DNA of 25,456 nucleotides from Bryobacteraceae bacterium (GTDB taxonomy: Bacteria > Acidobacteriota > Terriglobia > Bryobacterales > Bryobacteraceae): contig JACMLA010000284.1 in the NCBI GenBank assembly GCA_014379815.1, forward strand, positions 1 to 25,456, written 5' to 3'. The first letter of the stretch is position 1; each line of letters starts with the position of its first letter. Positions 1-7,922 of the stretch are shown here, piece by piece. The position numbers and the translations under genes were made by a program. The notes under the pieces are model-generated. The model did no database searches and was not told the DNA's origin. It saw nothing but the letters and a program-made list of their open reading frames with translations.

Positions 1-1517
1 GTGTTGTGCGCCAGATGACCGGCGAAGTCATCAGTACTGAGCTGGTTCTCCGGATCCAGGCCTTTCTCGCGCAGGTAAGCGGCCCATTTTTCCAGGATCG
101 GCCAGTATTTTAGAGCATAGTCCGCATTGCCATCTTTCTTTCCAAGTGCAGCAAGCAGAATGAGCATATTCCCGCTTTCCTCAACGGGCATTTGATTTTC
201 CTCGGAACGCTCCCCGCCACCGTAGGTCTGGCCATTCGCCAGAGGGTAGGTTCCAAGGTCATGAGGTGCGTAGGGCCACGGCCAGCGCGGGAGACTTGCA
301 TAGTCAAGGATTGGCGTTAGCTGTGCCTTTAGAAGACTTGGATTGAAGTAGAGGAAAAACGGGGCCGACGGATAGGTGACATCCACGGTGTTAATGGATC
401 CGTTACTGAAATTTTCCTTCGACATGTAAACGGGAGAACCGTTGAAGTCCGCGGCGAGTTTATGCGCGGCCAGGGTTTGCCGGAAGGCCAGAACGGCAAT
501 TCGGGCATATTTTTCCCCGCCAGCTTTCCGGAGGTCCGACATCAGCTTCTCGTCGAAGGTGCGTGCGCGAGCCAGAAGGGACGGGTATTGCTCTTCAGCC
601 ATGCGCAGCAGATCTGCCATACCCATTCCGTTCCTGCGCCACCACGGCCGGAGATTGCGCTGGAAGTACTGGATCGAAAACAGGTCGTCGTAAGCAAGAA
701 GTATGTGGCGGTGGATTCCCGCCGTTCCGACCTGCCCCAGATCGAAGCTGGTGATCAGCCGCGGCTGCACCCGCTGCGAATAGACATGACTTTCAAGGTC
801 ATCTTCGTCCGGTAACTTACCACTCTGTATCCAGCGATCACGAGCCGGGGGCTGGTGCAAAAGCATCTGCGTGCCAGTACTTTGTGCAGTGGCAACGTAC
901 AGATATCCCCAGTCGATGCGCAGGTTATCGCCTGACTTTTGCAGAATAGGTTGCTCAGCCGTGCCCGCACGCATGGCTTCGATCGAGCCAATCCGGTGAC
1001 GGGACATGGTAAGACGCTGCTCGGGCGTATTGACCGCGATGCTGCCGTAGGCATCGAAATACAACTGAACATCGTGGGTTGTCGCGCTAGTGGACCTGAC
1101 GTCGAAGCTAACGTACGTCACGGGTCGGGACAGCACGTCAAGGTCCTCAGGAAACGCCGGCGTGAAAAACGTCAGAGTAAGTTGTACGCCCGCTTCCTCG
1201 AAGTCATAGATCGTTCTTGTCGGCAGGACTTCCAGCTTCGTTTGACGCATGACACCAGGTTGCATGCCGCCTGCAGACACCCGCACGCTTGCTCCCATGA
1301 AGCGATATGGCTTTCCATCAATTCGTAGTATTCCCGTTAGTCCATGATCTGCGCCCGTCCAGTGCCTGGTTGCTGCTTCAGTGAGACGGTCGGAGAAGGA
1401 CCAGATGCTGAAGTAAGGATCGTGGGTGACGAGCGGTGTCGCAGGAGGGCGAAACGGCTCCAGCTGCTGCGCAATACCTGCACCAGCGGCGAGGATCAGG
1501 ACGGCAAAAAGTCTCAT
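1..1517 (-). CDS. Exported glutaminase A-like protein (DUF5127/DUF4965), C-terminus beyond window
   Basis: The minus strand is open from an ATG at 1517 to the left edge, about 505 codons without a stop, so the C-terminal part is missing. The N-terminus (MRLFAVLILAAGAGIAQQ) reads as a short signal peptide, suggesting export to the periplasm or outside. Residues about 20-300 resemble the N-terminal DUF5127 domain of GtaA-type proteins (TPLVTHDPYFSIWSFSD, then VQLYFDAYGSIAVNTPEQR). The region after about residue 370 carries hallmarks of the DUF4965 glutaminase domain: VDVTYPSAPFFLYFNP, HDLGTYPLANGQTYGGG, EENQMPVEESGNMLIL and a final DDFAGHLAHN. Family members are (alpha/alpha)6-barrel proteins related to fungal glutaminase A, usually 650-850 residues; the activity of bacterial relatives is mostly untested. 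The frame was checked at several internal Met codons (1007, 620, 425) and stays continuous. It lies 65 bases downstream of the response regulator gene on the same strand; a link between the two is not evident. Confidence 0.85.
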   Translation of the reverse strand, partial: MRLFAVLILAAGAGIAQQLEPFRPPATPLVTHDPYFSIWSFSDRLTEAATRHWTGADHGLTGILRIDGKPYRFMGASVRVSAGGMQPGVMRQTKLEVLPTRTIYDFEEAGVQLTLTFFTPAFPEDLDVLSRPVTYVSFDVRSTSATTHDVQLYFDAYGSIAVNTPEQRLTMSRHRIGSIEAMRAGTAEQPILQKSGDNLRIDWGYLYVATAQSTGTQMLLHQPPARDRWIQSGKLPDEDDLESHVYSQRVQPRLITSFDLGQVGTAGIHRHILLAYDDLFSIQYFQRNLRPWWRRNGMGMADLLRMAEEQYPSLLARARTFDEKLMSDLRKAGGEKYARIAVLAFRQTLAAHKLAADFNGSPVYMSKENFSNGSINTVDVTYPSAPFFLYFNPSLLKAQLTPILDYASLPRWPWPYAPHDLGTYPLANGQTYGGGERSEENQMPVEESGNMLILLAALGKKDGNADYALKYWPILEKWAAYLREKGLDPENQLSTDDFAGHLAHN

Positions 1518-1582
1518 AATGGGCGGAGCGTTGTCGGTACTCTATCAAATTGCGTCAAAGTCAGACTAGGCAGAAGTTCCGG

Positions 1583-2035
1583 TTAGTCAGGCAACTGGGC
1601 TATGTTGAGCCAGAAGCGGTCCAGTTCACGAAGCAAATTGATGTTGCTTTCAATATCCTCAGGCTTGCCCACGTACGCATTGGCGCGCTCTCCATACGCT
1701 GCATTGATCTCCGAATCGCTACTGGAATGGGAGAAGACGATAACAGGGATTGTCTTGAAGTCCGGATCGGTTTTAATACGCTTCAGGACCTCGCGTCCGT
1801 CCAGGCCCGGCATGTTGAGATCCAGCAAAATAATATCCGGCCGCGGAACACCTTCATACGGTGGTTTGGCATGCAGAAAGTCGAGAGCCTGTGCACCTCC
1901 GGCAGCATGATAGCAGCGATGGGGCAGCCCAAGTTTCACCAATATATGCCGGAACAAATCCACTTGCGCCGCGTCATCGTCGATCACGAGAAGATCACAG
2001 GCGCGACCTGTATTGGTTCCTTCGTACTTAGGCAT
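1583..2035 (-). CDS. Receiver-only response regulator, Rcp1-like
   Basis: A 150-residue CheY-like receiver with no output domain. Visible receiver residues are the acidic cluster in LLVIDDDAAQ, the phospho-acceptor Asp in IILLDLNMPGLDG, Ser in place of the usual Thr in VIVFSHSSSD, and the conserved Lys in VGKP. The LLDLNMPGLDGREVLKRIK pattern is typical of Rcp1-type regulators that pair with phytochrome-like or PAS histidine kinases. The frame extends upstream to another ATG at 2101. I prefer the ATG at 2035 because the extra 22 residues look non-domain and would run almost into the divergent kinase gene. It is divergent from the CheB-CheR-PAS kinase, which makes that kinase the obvious candidate partner; this is inference. 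Confidence 0.85.
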   Translation of the reverse strand: MPKYEGTNTGRACDLLVIDDDAAQVDLFRHILVKLGLPHRCYHAAGGAQALDFLHAKPPYEGVPRPDIILLDLNMPGLDGREVLKRIKTDPDFKTIPVIVFSHSSSDSEINAAYGERANAYVGKPEDIESNINLLRELDRFWLNIAQLPD

Positions 2036-2114
2036 CGGCTTTACAATTAGGAGCGAGTAAGCGAAGAGAGCATTCCGCGTGTAACTCGCAGCCCGCCGCA
2101 TAGGTTTGGAGCAA

Positions 2115-5100
2115 ATGAGTTCCTCAGAAGTCGAATCGTCCGATCATCGCAACTCCGCCTTTGAAGTATCGCACCGAGCCACCCAGGAGGCCGACTCCAG
2201 CCCTGCACGAGGCAACCCATTTCCGGTTGTAGGGATAGGGGCATCTGCCGGAGGTCTGGAGGCATTTAGCCAGTTGCTGGCCGCGCTCCCGACAGATACC
2301 GGAATGGCCTTTGTTCTGGTTCAACATCTCGATCCCGAACACGACAGCCTTTTGACTGATCTGCTGGGGCCTTTAACGAGGATGCCCGTAGTTACTGTTG
2401 AGGATGGAGTCGTTGTTGAGCCGGACCAGGTCTACGTAATCCCGCCGAATACCAGCATGGAACTGGAAGGACGAACGCTGCGGCTGGACGCGCGGGAGGC
2501 AGGCCTTCACCTGCCCATTGATATTTTTCTGCGTTCCCTCGCGCGCGTACAGGGCAGCCGGTCGATCGCGGTGATTCTGTCCGGCAATGCGTCCGATGGG
2601 AGTCTTGGCGTTCGGGCTGTCAAAGCCGAGTGCGGCATTACTTTCGCTCAGGACGAGACGACAGCCCGCTTTGGCGGCATGCCTTGCAATGCGATTGCTA
2701 CAGGTGCAGTTGATTATGTTCTGCACCCGGCTGATATCGGCCGGGAACTGGCGGTAATCGGGCACCATCCCTATCTGGTTCCCACCCAGTCCGGTGACGT
2801 GCAAACTGAGGTGTTGCCGGAAGGCGAAGCCGAGCTCAAGCGGATTTTTGCTCTTCTCCATGCCACGACTCGGGTGGACTTTTCGCACTATAAGCCGACG
2901 ACTACCAGACGCAGAATCGGCCGCAGGATGATGCTGCTGCGCATGGAAAGCATGGCCGAGTATGCCCGTTATGCAGAACAGCATCCGGCGGAACTTCGCG
3001 ATCTGTATCGGGATTTGCTGATTAGCGTTACCAGTTTCTTTCGCGATCCGGCCAGCTTCGAAGCTTTGACTCAGTACGTGATGAGCTCGCTTTCCACACG
3101 TGTAAACGGTACCGATACGGTACGCGTGTGGGTGCCGGGCTGTGCCACTGGGGAAGAGGTGTACTCTCTTGCAATCGCTTTGTATGAGGGATTGCGCGAG
3201 TTGCAACCAGCTCCGCAACTCCAGCTATTCGGCACCGATATCAGCGACGTCGCTCTGGAACGTGCCCGGCAAGGTATCTACCCGGAGGGAATCTCCCAGG
3301 ACGTTACGCCAGAAAGACTGAGCCGGTTTTTTGTTAAGGTGGACACCGGCTTTCAGATCAGCAAGCTAATACGGGAATGCTGTATTTTCGCGCGCCATGA
3401 TGTGACGCGGGATCCGCCGTTTTCTCAGCTCGACGTAATCAGTTGCCGGAACGTGCTCATCTATTTCGACACTCTCGCCCAGCGAAGGGTATTTCCGGTA
3501 TTCCACTATGCGCTGAAGCCAACCGGAGTGCTGTTGCTTGGCAGTGCGGAGACCACGGGTGCCGCGGCCGACCTTTTCACTCCGGTAGACAAACAACACC
3601 ATATCTATTGCCGTGGCCTGCGTACAACGCGCGTGTCTTTACAGTTGCCCCTTACGGCGGATCCATCAGAATCTCCGTTACGCACTGGGCGTCAGGCTGG
3701 CAATCTGGACCTGCACAAACGGGTGGACCGCATCATTCAGAACAAGTATTCTCCGGATGCTGTGCTCGTCAATTCTGAGTTGCAGATTTTGCTGTTTCGA
3801 GGCCGAACAAGTCCCTACCTCGACCCGGCACCGGGTAAGGCAAGCCTGAATCTCCTGCGAATGGCGCGTGAAGATCTGGTGCTCCCGTTGCGGCGCGCTC
3901 TGCAGCGGGCAAATGAATTGAATGTTTCTACGCGCGAAACACTTCCTCCTGTAAAACTCGAACGATCAGACGAAGAGTTAACGCTTGAAGTCACACCGAT
4001 TGCGGGAAGCAGCGGCACGGAGCGCTCCTTTCTGATTGCGTTCCTCCGCCGGGTTGTCGCGCCGCGCCCGGTGGCTGATGTTACGCCGGAGGAATCCAGC
4101 ACCGCGAATGATCACGTACGCACGCTGGAGCAGGAACTTGAAGCGACACGCGAGTACTTGCGCAACCTTACCGAAGAACATGAGACAAATTCGGAAGAAC
4201 TGCGGGCGGCAAACGAGGAATCCCGCAGTGCAAATGAGGAACTCCAGTCTGCAAACGAAGAGCTCGGGACGACGCAGGAAGAGCTGCAGTCAGCCAATGA
4301 GGAGCTGACTACAGTCAACGAAGAGCTGCAGAGCCGAAACCAGGAACTGGGATCGATTAACAGCGACCTGAAGAACTTGCTGGGCGCGGTGACGATTGCG
4401 ATTGTGATGGTCGATCCGGACATCCGTATCCGACGTGTCAACACGGCTGCAGAGCAACTTTTTGAGCTAGGGCCGCTGGACATTGGCCGACCAATCGGAC
4501 AGGTTCGCGGCCGCTTTGAAATGCTCTGGCTGGAAGAGCGGGTCCGGTCCGTGATTGAATCCTTAAACACGAGTGCCGAGGAAGTGCGCGACCGGAATGG
4601 ATACTGGTATTCGGTAGCTGTAAGGCCTTATCGAACTCTCGACAACCGCATTGCGGGAGCTGTCATCACGTTTCAGGACATTGACCCGCTGAAGCGTGGG
4701 CTGGAAGCAGCCGAGGGCGCGCGCGACTACGCCGAGGGCATGATAGAGACCGTGCGTGAGCCGCTGGTTGTGCTGGATGCCGATTTGCGTGTGCTGCGCG
4801 CGACAACTGCGTTCTATCAAACCTTCCTTACCTCGCGCGAAGAGACCGAGGGACGATTCGTCTACGACCTGGGGAATAGCCAGTGGGATCTGCCAAGGTT
4901 ACGGGAACTGCTGGGGGCGGCCCTGTTTCGTTCTGAGCACTTCTATGATTTCGAAGTCCGGCACGAGTTCCCCCACATCGGTCCGCGGCTAATGAGATTA
5001 AATGCCCGGCGCATTTCCAGACCCGACGCGCAGCGTATGCTGCTCTTGGCAATTGAAGACGTAACGGAGCGAAGGGAGATTGCCGAGATCCGGTTTCAAC

Positions 5101-6494
5101 GACTCTTCGAAACAGCAAAAGACGCGATTGTGGTGATTGAAGTCGAGACAGAGGTGATAGAAGACGTGAATCCGTACATGCTCAAGTTAACCGGCTTCGC
5201 CCGCGAAGACTTTGTTAGCAAGAAGCTGTCGGAGGCTCAACCATTTGCTCACTTGCCCGAGGCTTCTACTTTTGTAGGCGCAACCGAACGTGAGGAAATC
5301 GTAAGATTTGACGATATTCAGCTGCGGTGCCGCGATGGGCGCGGCATCAGCGTGGAACTTGTCGGAAACCGCTATAAGGTTGGGAGCCAGGTGGTCGTAC
5401 AGGCTAACATCCGCGACATCACATCGCGCAAGCAGGCCGCCGGGGCTCTTCAGGAGAGTGAGCAGCGTTTTCGGATGTTCGTGGAAAGTGTGCGGGATTA
5501 TGCCTTATTTCAACTGGATTCAGAGGGCAATATTCTCACCTGGAATGCCGGCGCAGAGAGGCTGCTTGGATGGCGGGAATCGGAAGTAATTGGCAAGAGC
5601 AGCGCTCTTCTATTCTCCGAGGAGGATATCGAAGCCGGCGCGCTTGAGCGGGAGTTGGCAATGGCACGAGTCGAAGGGAAGGCAGCACATGAGCGTTGGC
5701 ACGTACGGAAAGATGGAAGCAGGTTCCTCGCCAGTGGCATATTGACCCAGGTTTGGGGTGAACAGAGAACCCCGCTGGGTTTTGCCAAGATCATGCGTGA
5801 CATTACCAGCAGCAGAGAACAAGAACAGGAACTGCGGCGCTCCCTGGAAGAAAAAAGCATTCTCGTACGTGAAATTCATCATCGGGTAAAGAACAATCTG
5901 CAGGTAATTGTGAGTCTCCTCAGCTTGCAAGCCAGTTATAGTGACGATGCCCAGGTCTTAACAGCGTTCGAAGAAACCGAGGGGCGTGTGCGTGCGATGG
6001 CCCACATACACGAACGTCTCTATGCGGGCGACAATCCGACCGCAGTTGAGTTCGGGGCGTACCTGACCGACCTGGTCCGGGAACTGCTTGCGCTGCACAC
6101 TACGGTTCCTGACCGCCTGGCGCTGGAATTGAATGCAGCACACCTGGTGCTCAACATAGAGCAGGCAATCCCGTTAGGTCTGATTGCTAACGAGCTGATT
6201 GTGAATAGTCTGAAGCATGGCCTGAAACGGGGTCCGGGAAGATTAATGATCGACCTTCACTTTCACGATGTACAGCAACTGCCGCAGAGCGAGGACGGAG
6301 TTCCCGAGGTAATGGCGGAGTTGTCGGTAGCTGACAGCGGGCCTGGGCTACCCAACGACTTTGACGCAAGTACACTGACGTCCATGGGATTTCGTCTGAT
6401 TAACTTGCTCGTTCGTCAGCTGCGTGGAACCCTTCTGGTTGGCGAAGGACCAGGTGCGCGCATCTCTGTTAGCTTTCCGGTCAGGATGACATGA
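2115..6494 (+). CDS. CheB-CheR-PAS-histidine kinase fusion protein
   Basis: A 1459-residue multidomain signalling protein. Numbering is from the ATG at 2115, which is preceded by GGAG; an in-frame TTG at 2106 is an alternative start. Residues about 37-220 are a CheB methylesterase domain with the triad in place: Ser44 in GASAGG, His71 in VQHL, Asp161 in NASDGS. About 240-500 is a CheR methyltransferase with the SAM-binding GCATGEE (342-348), FGTDIS and CRNVLIYFD. About 665-750 is a heptad coiled coil rich in EELQSANEEL-type repeats. Four PAS-like domains follow (about 750-1235). The C-terminus is a HisKA_2-type kinase with REIHHRVKNNLQV (probable phospho-His 1255) and a HATPase region containing ANELIVNSLKHG. 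No membrane segment is evident, so it should be cytoplasmic. The downstream receiver overlaps it by ATGA and is its likely partner. Substrate and stimulus are unknown; no MCP or CheA is nearby, so a flagellar chemotaxis role is not supported here. Confidence 0.95.
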   Translation: MSSSEVESSDHRNSAFEVSHRATQEADSSPARGNPFPVVGIGASAGGLEAFSQLLAALPTDTGMAFVLVQHLDPEHDSLLTDLLGPLTRMPVVTVEDGVVVEPDQVYVIPPNTSMELEGRTLRLDAREAGLHLPIDIFLRSLARVQGSRSIAVILSGNASDGSLGVRAVKAECGITFAQDETTARFGGMPCNAIATGAVDYVLHPADIGRELAVIGHHPYLVPTQSGDVQTEVLPEGEAELKRIFALLHATTRVDFSHYKPTTTRRRIGRRMMLLRMESMAEYARYAEQHPAELRDLYRDLLISVTSFFRDPASFEALTQYVMSSLSTRVNGTDTVRVWVPGCATGEEVYSLAIALYEGLRELQPAPQLQLFGTDISDVALERARQGIYPEGISQDVTPERLSRFFVKVDTGFQISKLIRECCIFARHDVTRDPPFSQLDVISCRNVLIYFDTLAQRRVFPVFHYALKPTGVLLLGSAETTGAAADLFTPVDKQHHIYCRGLRTTRVSLQLPLTADPSESPLRTGRQAGNLDLHKRVDRIIQNKYSPDAVLVNSELQILLFRGRTSPYLDPAPGKASLNLLRMAREDLVLPLRRALQRANELNVSTRETLPPVKLERSDEELTLEVTPIAGSSGTERSFLIAFLRRVVAPRPVADVTPEESSTANDHVRTLEQELEATREYLRNLTEEHETNSEELRAANEESRSANEELQSANEELGTTQEELQSANEELTTVNEELQSRNQELGSINSDLKNLLGAVTIAIVMVDPDIRIRRVNTAAEQLFELGPLDIGRPIGQVRGRFEMLWLEERVRSVIESLNTSAEEVRDRNGYWYSVAVRPYRTLDNRIAGAVITFQDIDPLKRGLEAAEGARDYAEGMIETVREPLVVLDADLRVLRATTAFYQTFLTSREETEGRFVYDLGNSQWDLPRLRELLGAALFRSEHFYDFEVRHEFPHIGPRLMRLNARRISRPDAQRMLLLAIEDVTERREIAEIRFQRLFETAKDAIVVIEVETEVIEDVNPYMLKLTGFAREDFVSKKLSEAQPFAHLPEASTFVGATEREEIVRFDDIQLRCRDGRGISVELVGNRYKVGSQVVVQANIRDITSRKQAAGALQESEQRFRMFVESVRDYALFQLDSEGNILTWNAGAERLLGWRESEVIGKSSALLFSEEDIEAGALERELAMARVEGKAAHERWHVRKDGSRFLASGILTQVWGEQRTPLGFAKIMRDITSSREQEQELRRSLEEKSILVREIHHRVKNNLQVIVSLLSLQASYSDDAQVLTAFEETEGRVRAMAHIHERLYAGDNPTAVEFGAYLTDLVRELLALHTTVPDRLALELNAAHLVLNIEQAIPLGLIANELIVNSLKHGLKRGPGRLMIDLHFHDVQQLPQSEDGVPEVMAELSVADSGPGLPNDFDASTLTSMGFRLINLLVRQLRGTLLVGEGPGARISVSFPVRMT

Positions 6495-6895
6495 ACCCTA
6501 CACAGAAACCAGATTTTGTAGCGCTCCGCGTGCTGGTGGTGGAAGACGAACAAATAGTCGCAGCGGATCTGGAACAGAAACTCATTCAGATTGGCCACAA
6601 TGTGGTGGGATTGGCCGCCACTTCCGCCGAAGCGATACGTTCAGCGGAACAGTTTCGCCCTGACCTTGTGCTGATGGACATCCACCTCGAGGGGGAGATG
6701 TCGGGCACCGTGGCGGCGCGTAGTATCCGCGAAACGACAGGCGCGCAGATTATTTTTGTTACCGCCTATGCAGGGGTGTTTCTGCGTGACCCGGAGCAAA
6801 TGCTGCCGCCGGGAATCTGCTTAAGCAAGCCATTTTCCTTGTTCCAGCTGCAAGCTATTCTTGAGACTCTGAAATTCCCACGGGTATCGGAGTAG
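6491..6895 (+). CDS. Receiver-only response regulator
   Basis: A 134-residue CheY-like receiver without an output domain. It shows the acidic pair in VLVVEDEQIV, the phospho-acceptor Asp in LVLMDIHLEG, Thr in FVTAYAG and Lys in LSKPFS. The LMDIHL form is common in receivers that pair with HisKA_2/HWE kinases. Its ATG lies inside the last codons of the upstream kinase (ATGA overlap) with AGGA four bases upstream, so translation is probably coupled and stoichiometric. The output is presumably protein-protein interaction or phosphate relay; no target can be named from the sequence. Confidence 0.92.
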   Translation: MNPTQKPDFVALRVLVVEDEQIVAADLEQKLIQIGHNVVGLAATSAEAIRSAEQFRPDLVLMDIHLEGEMSGTVAARSIRETTGAQIIFVTAYAGVFLRDPEQMLPPGICLSKPFSLFQLQAILETLKFPRVSE

Positions 6896-6929
6896 ACAAG
6901 AGGGTCACGGAAGGGAAGTCCTGAGGTTT

Positions 6930-6964
6930 GCCGGGAAGACCGGATGTGTTCCGCTCTTCCCGGC
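6930..6964. terminator. Hairpin between convergent genes, possible bidirectional terminator
   Basis: A perfect 10-base inverted repeat, GCCGGGAAGA (6930-6939) and TCTTCCCGGC (6955-6964), with a further inner CGGA/TCCG pairing around a small loop. It lies between the stop of the receiver gene (6895, +) and the stop of the RRM gene (6980, -), where a shared terminator is expected. Neither side shows a proper T-run, so an intrinsic-terminator role is uncertain. Confidence 0.5.
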
Positions 6965-6979
6965 GCTGCTACAAAAGTG

Positions 6980-7300
6980 TTACCAGCTGGAACGACTGCC
7001 GCGGCCGGAGCCACCACCGCTGGGACGGCCTCCGCCCCCACCACCGCTGCCCTGAGTCTTAGGACGGGCTTCGCTAACGTTCATGGCGCGTCCGTTCAGG
7101 TCCGATCCATTGAGGACCGATATTGCTGTTTCCGCGTCCCCACGCTCAGTCATTTCGACGAATGCAAAACCACGGGACTGCCCGTTGTCGCGATCCGTTA
7201 CGATATTGACCCGCTCAACAGTGCCATAGCTGGCGAATGCGGAGTGAAGTTCGTCCTGGGTGGTCTGAAAGCTCAGATTTCCAACAAAGATATTTGTCAT
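6980..7300 (-). CDS. Small RRM RNA-binding protein with glycine-rich tail
   Basis: A 106-residue protein made of one RNA recognition motif and a disordered tail. RNP2 is IFVGNL (residues 4-9) and RNP1 is RGFAFVEM (43-50); the tail from about residue 83 is Gly/Arg/Ser-rich. This matches the bacterial cold-inducible RNA-binding (Rbp) family, which bind single-stranded RNA and are thought to act as RNA chaperones. The start at 7300 is chosen because the RRM begins at once with MTNIFVGNL and an AAGGA stands 11 bases upstream; the open frame continues upstream to 7486 but that part is not domain-like. A long leader in 7301-7500 would fit cold regulation, but I see no recognisable cold-shock element. 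Confidence 0.93.
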   Translation of the reverse strand: MTNIFVGNLSFQTTQDELHSAFASYGTVERVNIVTDRDNGQSRGFAFVEMTERGDAETAISVLNGSDLNGRAMNVSEARPKTQGSGGGGGGRPSGGGSGRGSRSSW

Positions 7301-7922
7301 GCGAATGAATTCCTTGTACTTGGCTGTAAGTCTTTGTCGGACTGCACTGGGGACCGGACCTGGAGGGAAACGGGGCGAAGGCGGCCAGAAGGCACTCGAA
7401 TAAACGGATGCGGGCAAAGACTCCTTCAGGGTAGCACCAAAATTAACCGCCGTGCAGTTGACATCGCCAACTGACTGTGAAGACAATTATGGTGCGTTGC
7501 GGGGCGAGCCCTTAGGACCAGCATCGTCCAGGATGATGTCGTTGAGCCAGGCGGTTCGTCGTAAACCTTGCATCGTTGATTTTGCCGCTATCCCCGCCCT
7601 GGCTTATGTCTGGCGGATGTTGTGGCTCCCCAGGCAAAACCGGCTGACCGCTCCCCGAAAATTTCCAGGATAGAATGCGGCTTACTTGCCTCATCATCAA
7701 AAAACAACCTTGACGCAGAATTCCGACATGTTCGCGAGAGTGAGTGAGGCTGCCTCTGCTCGTGGCTGAGTCAAGCGCTCCTAACCCAACAGGGATTGCT
7801 GGAGCGGGTATGTTTTCTTGCAAGCTGAATTCTTCGGAGTTATTTAAAGACAACGATCGCGACACGCATCAATACGCGTGGTGGGAAGTTGCCCACAAGG
7901 TTCGGCAGGAGGCTGGAACTGA
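7301..7922. other. Intergenic region between divergent RRM and radical SAM genes
   Basis: 622 bases with no gene I can support. The right part carries an AGGAGG ten bases before the radical SAM ATG. A weak promoter-like pair for that gene is TTGCAA (7818-7823) and TATTTA (7841-7846), 17 bases apart; the match is poor. The left 150-200 bases probably hold the leader and promoter of the RRM gene, read on the minus strand. Short open frames here on both strands lack a ribosome binding site and recognisable protein character. Confidence 0.6.

Noticed and set aside
2373..3218. 281-codon open frame on the minus strand
   Set aside because: It lies wholly antisense to the CheB-CheR part of the kinase gene, whose motifs are intact; no recognisable domain.
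4190..4370. Repetitive DNA with short repeated units, considered as a tandem repeat or CRISPR-like array
   Set aside because: It encodes the EELQSANEEL-type heptad coiled coil usual for CheB-CheR-PAS kinases; units are imperfect and fully coding.
7512..7865. 117-codon minus-strand frame in the 7.3-7.9 kb gap
   Set aside because: No ribosome site, no protein-like pattern, and located in a region expected to hold promoters and leaders.
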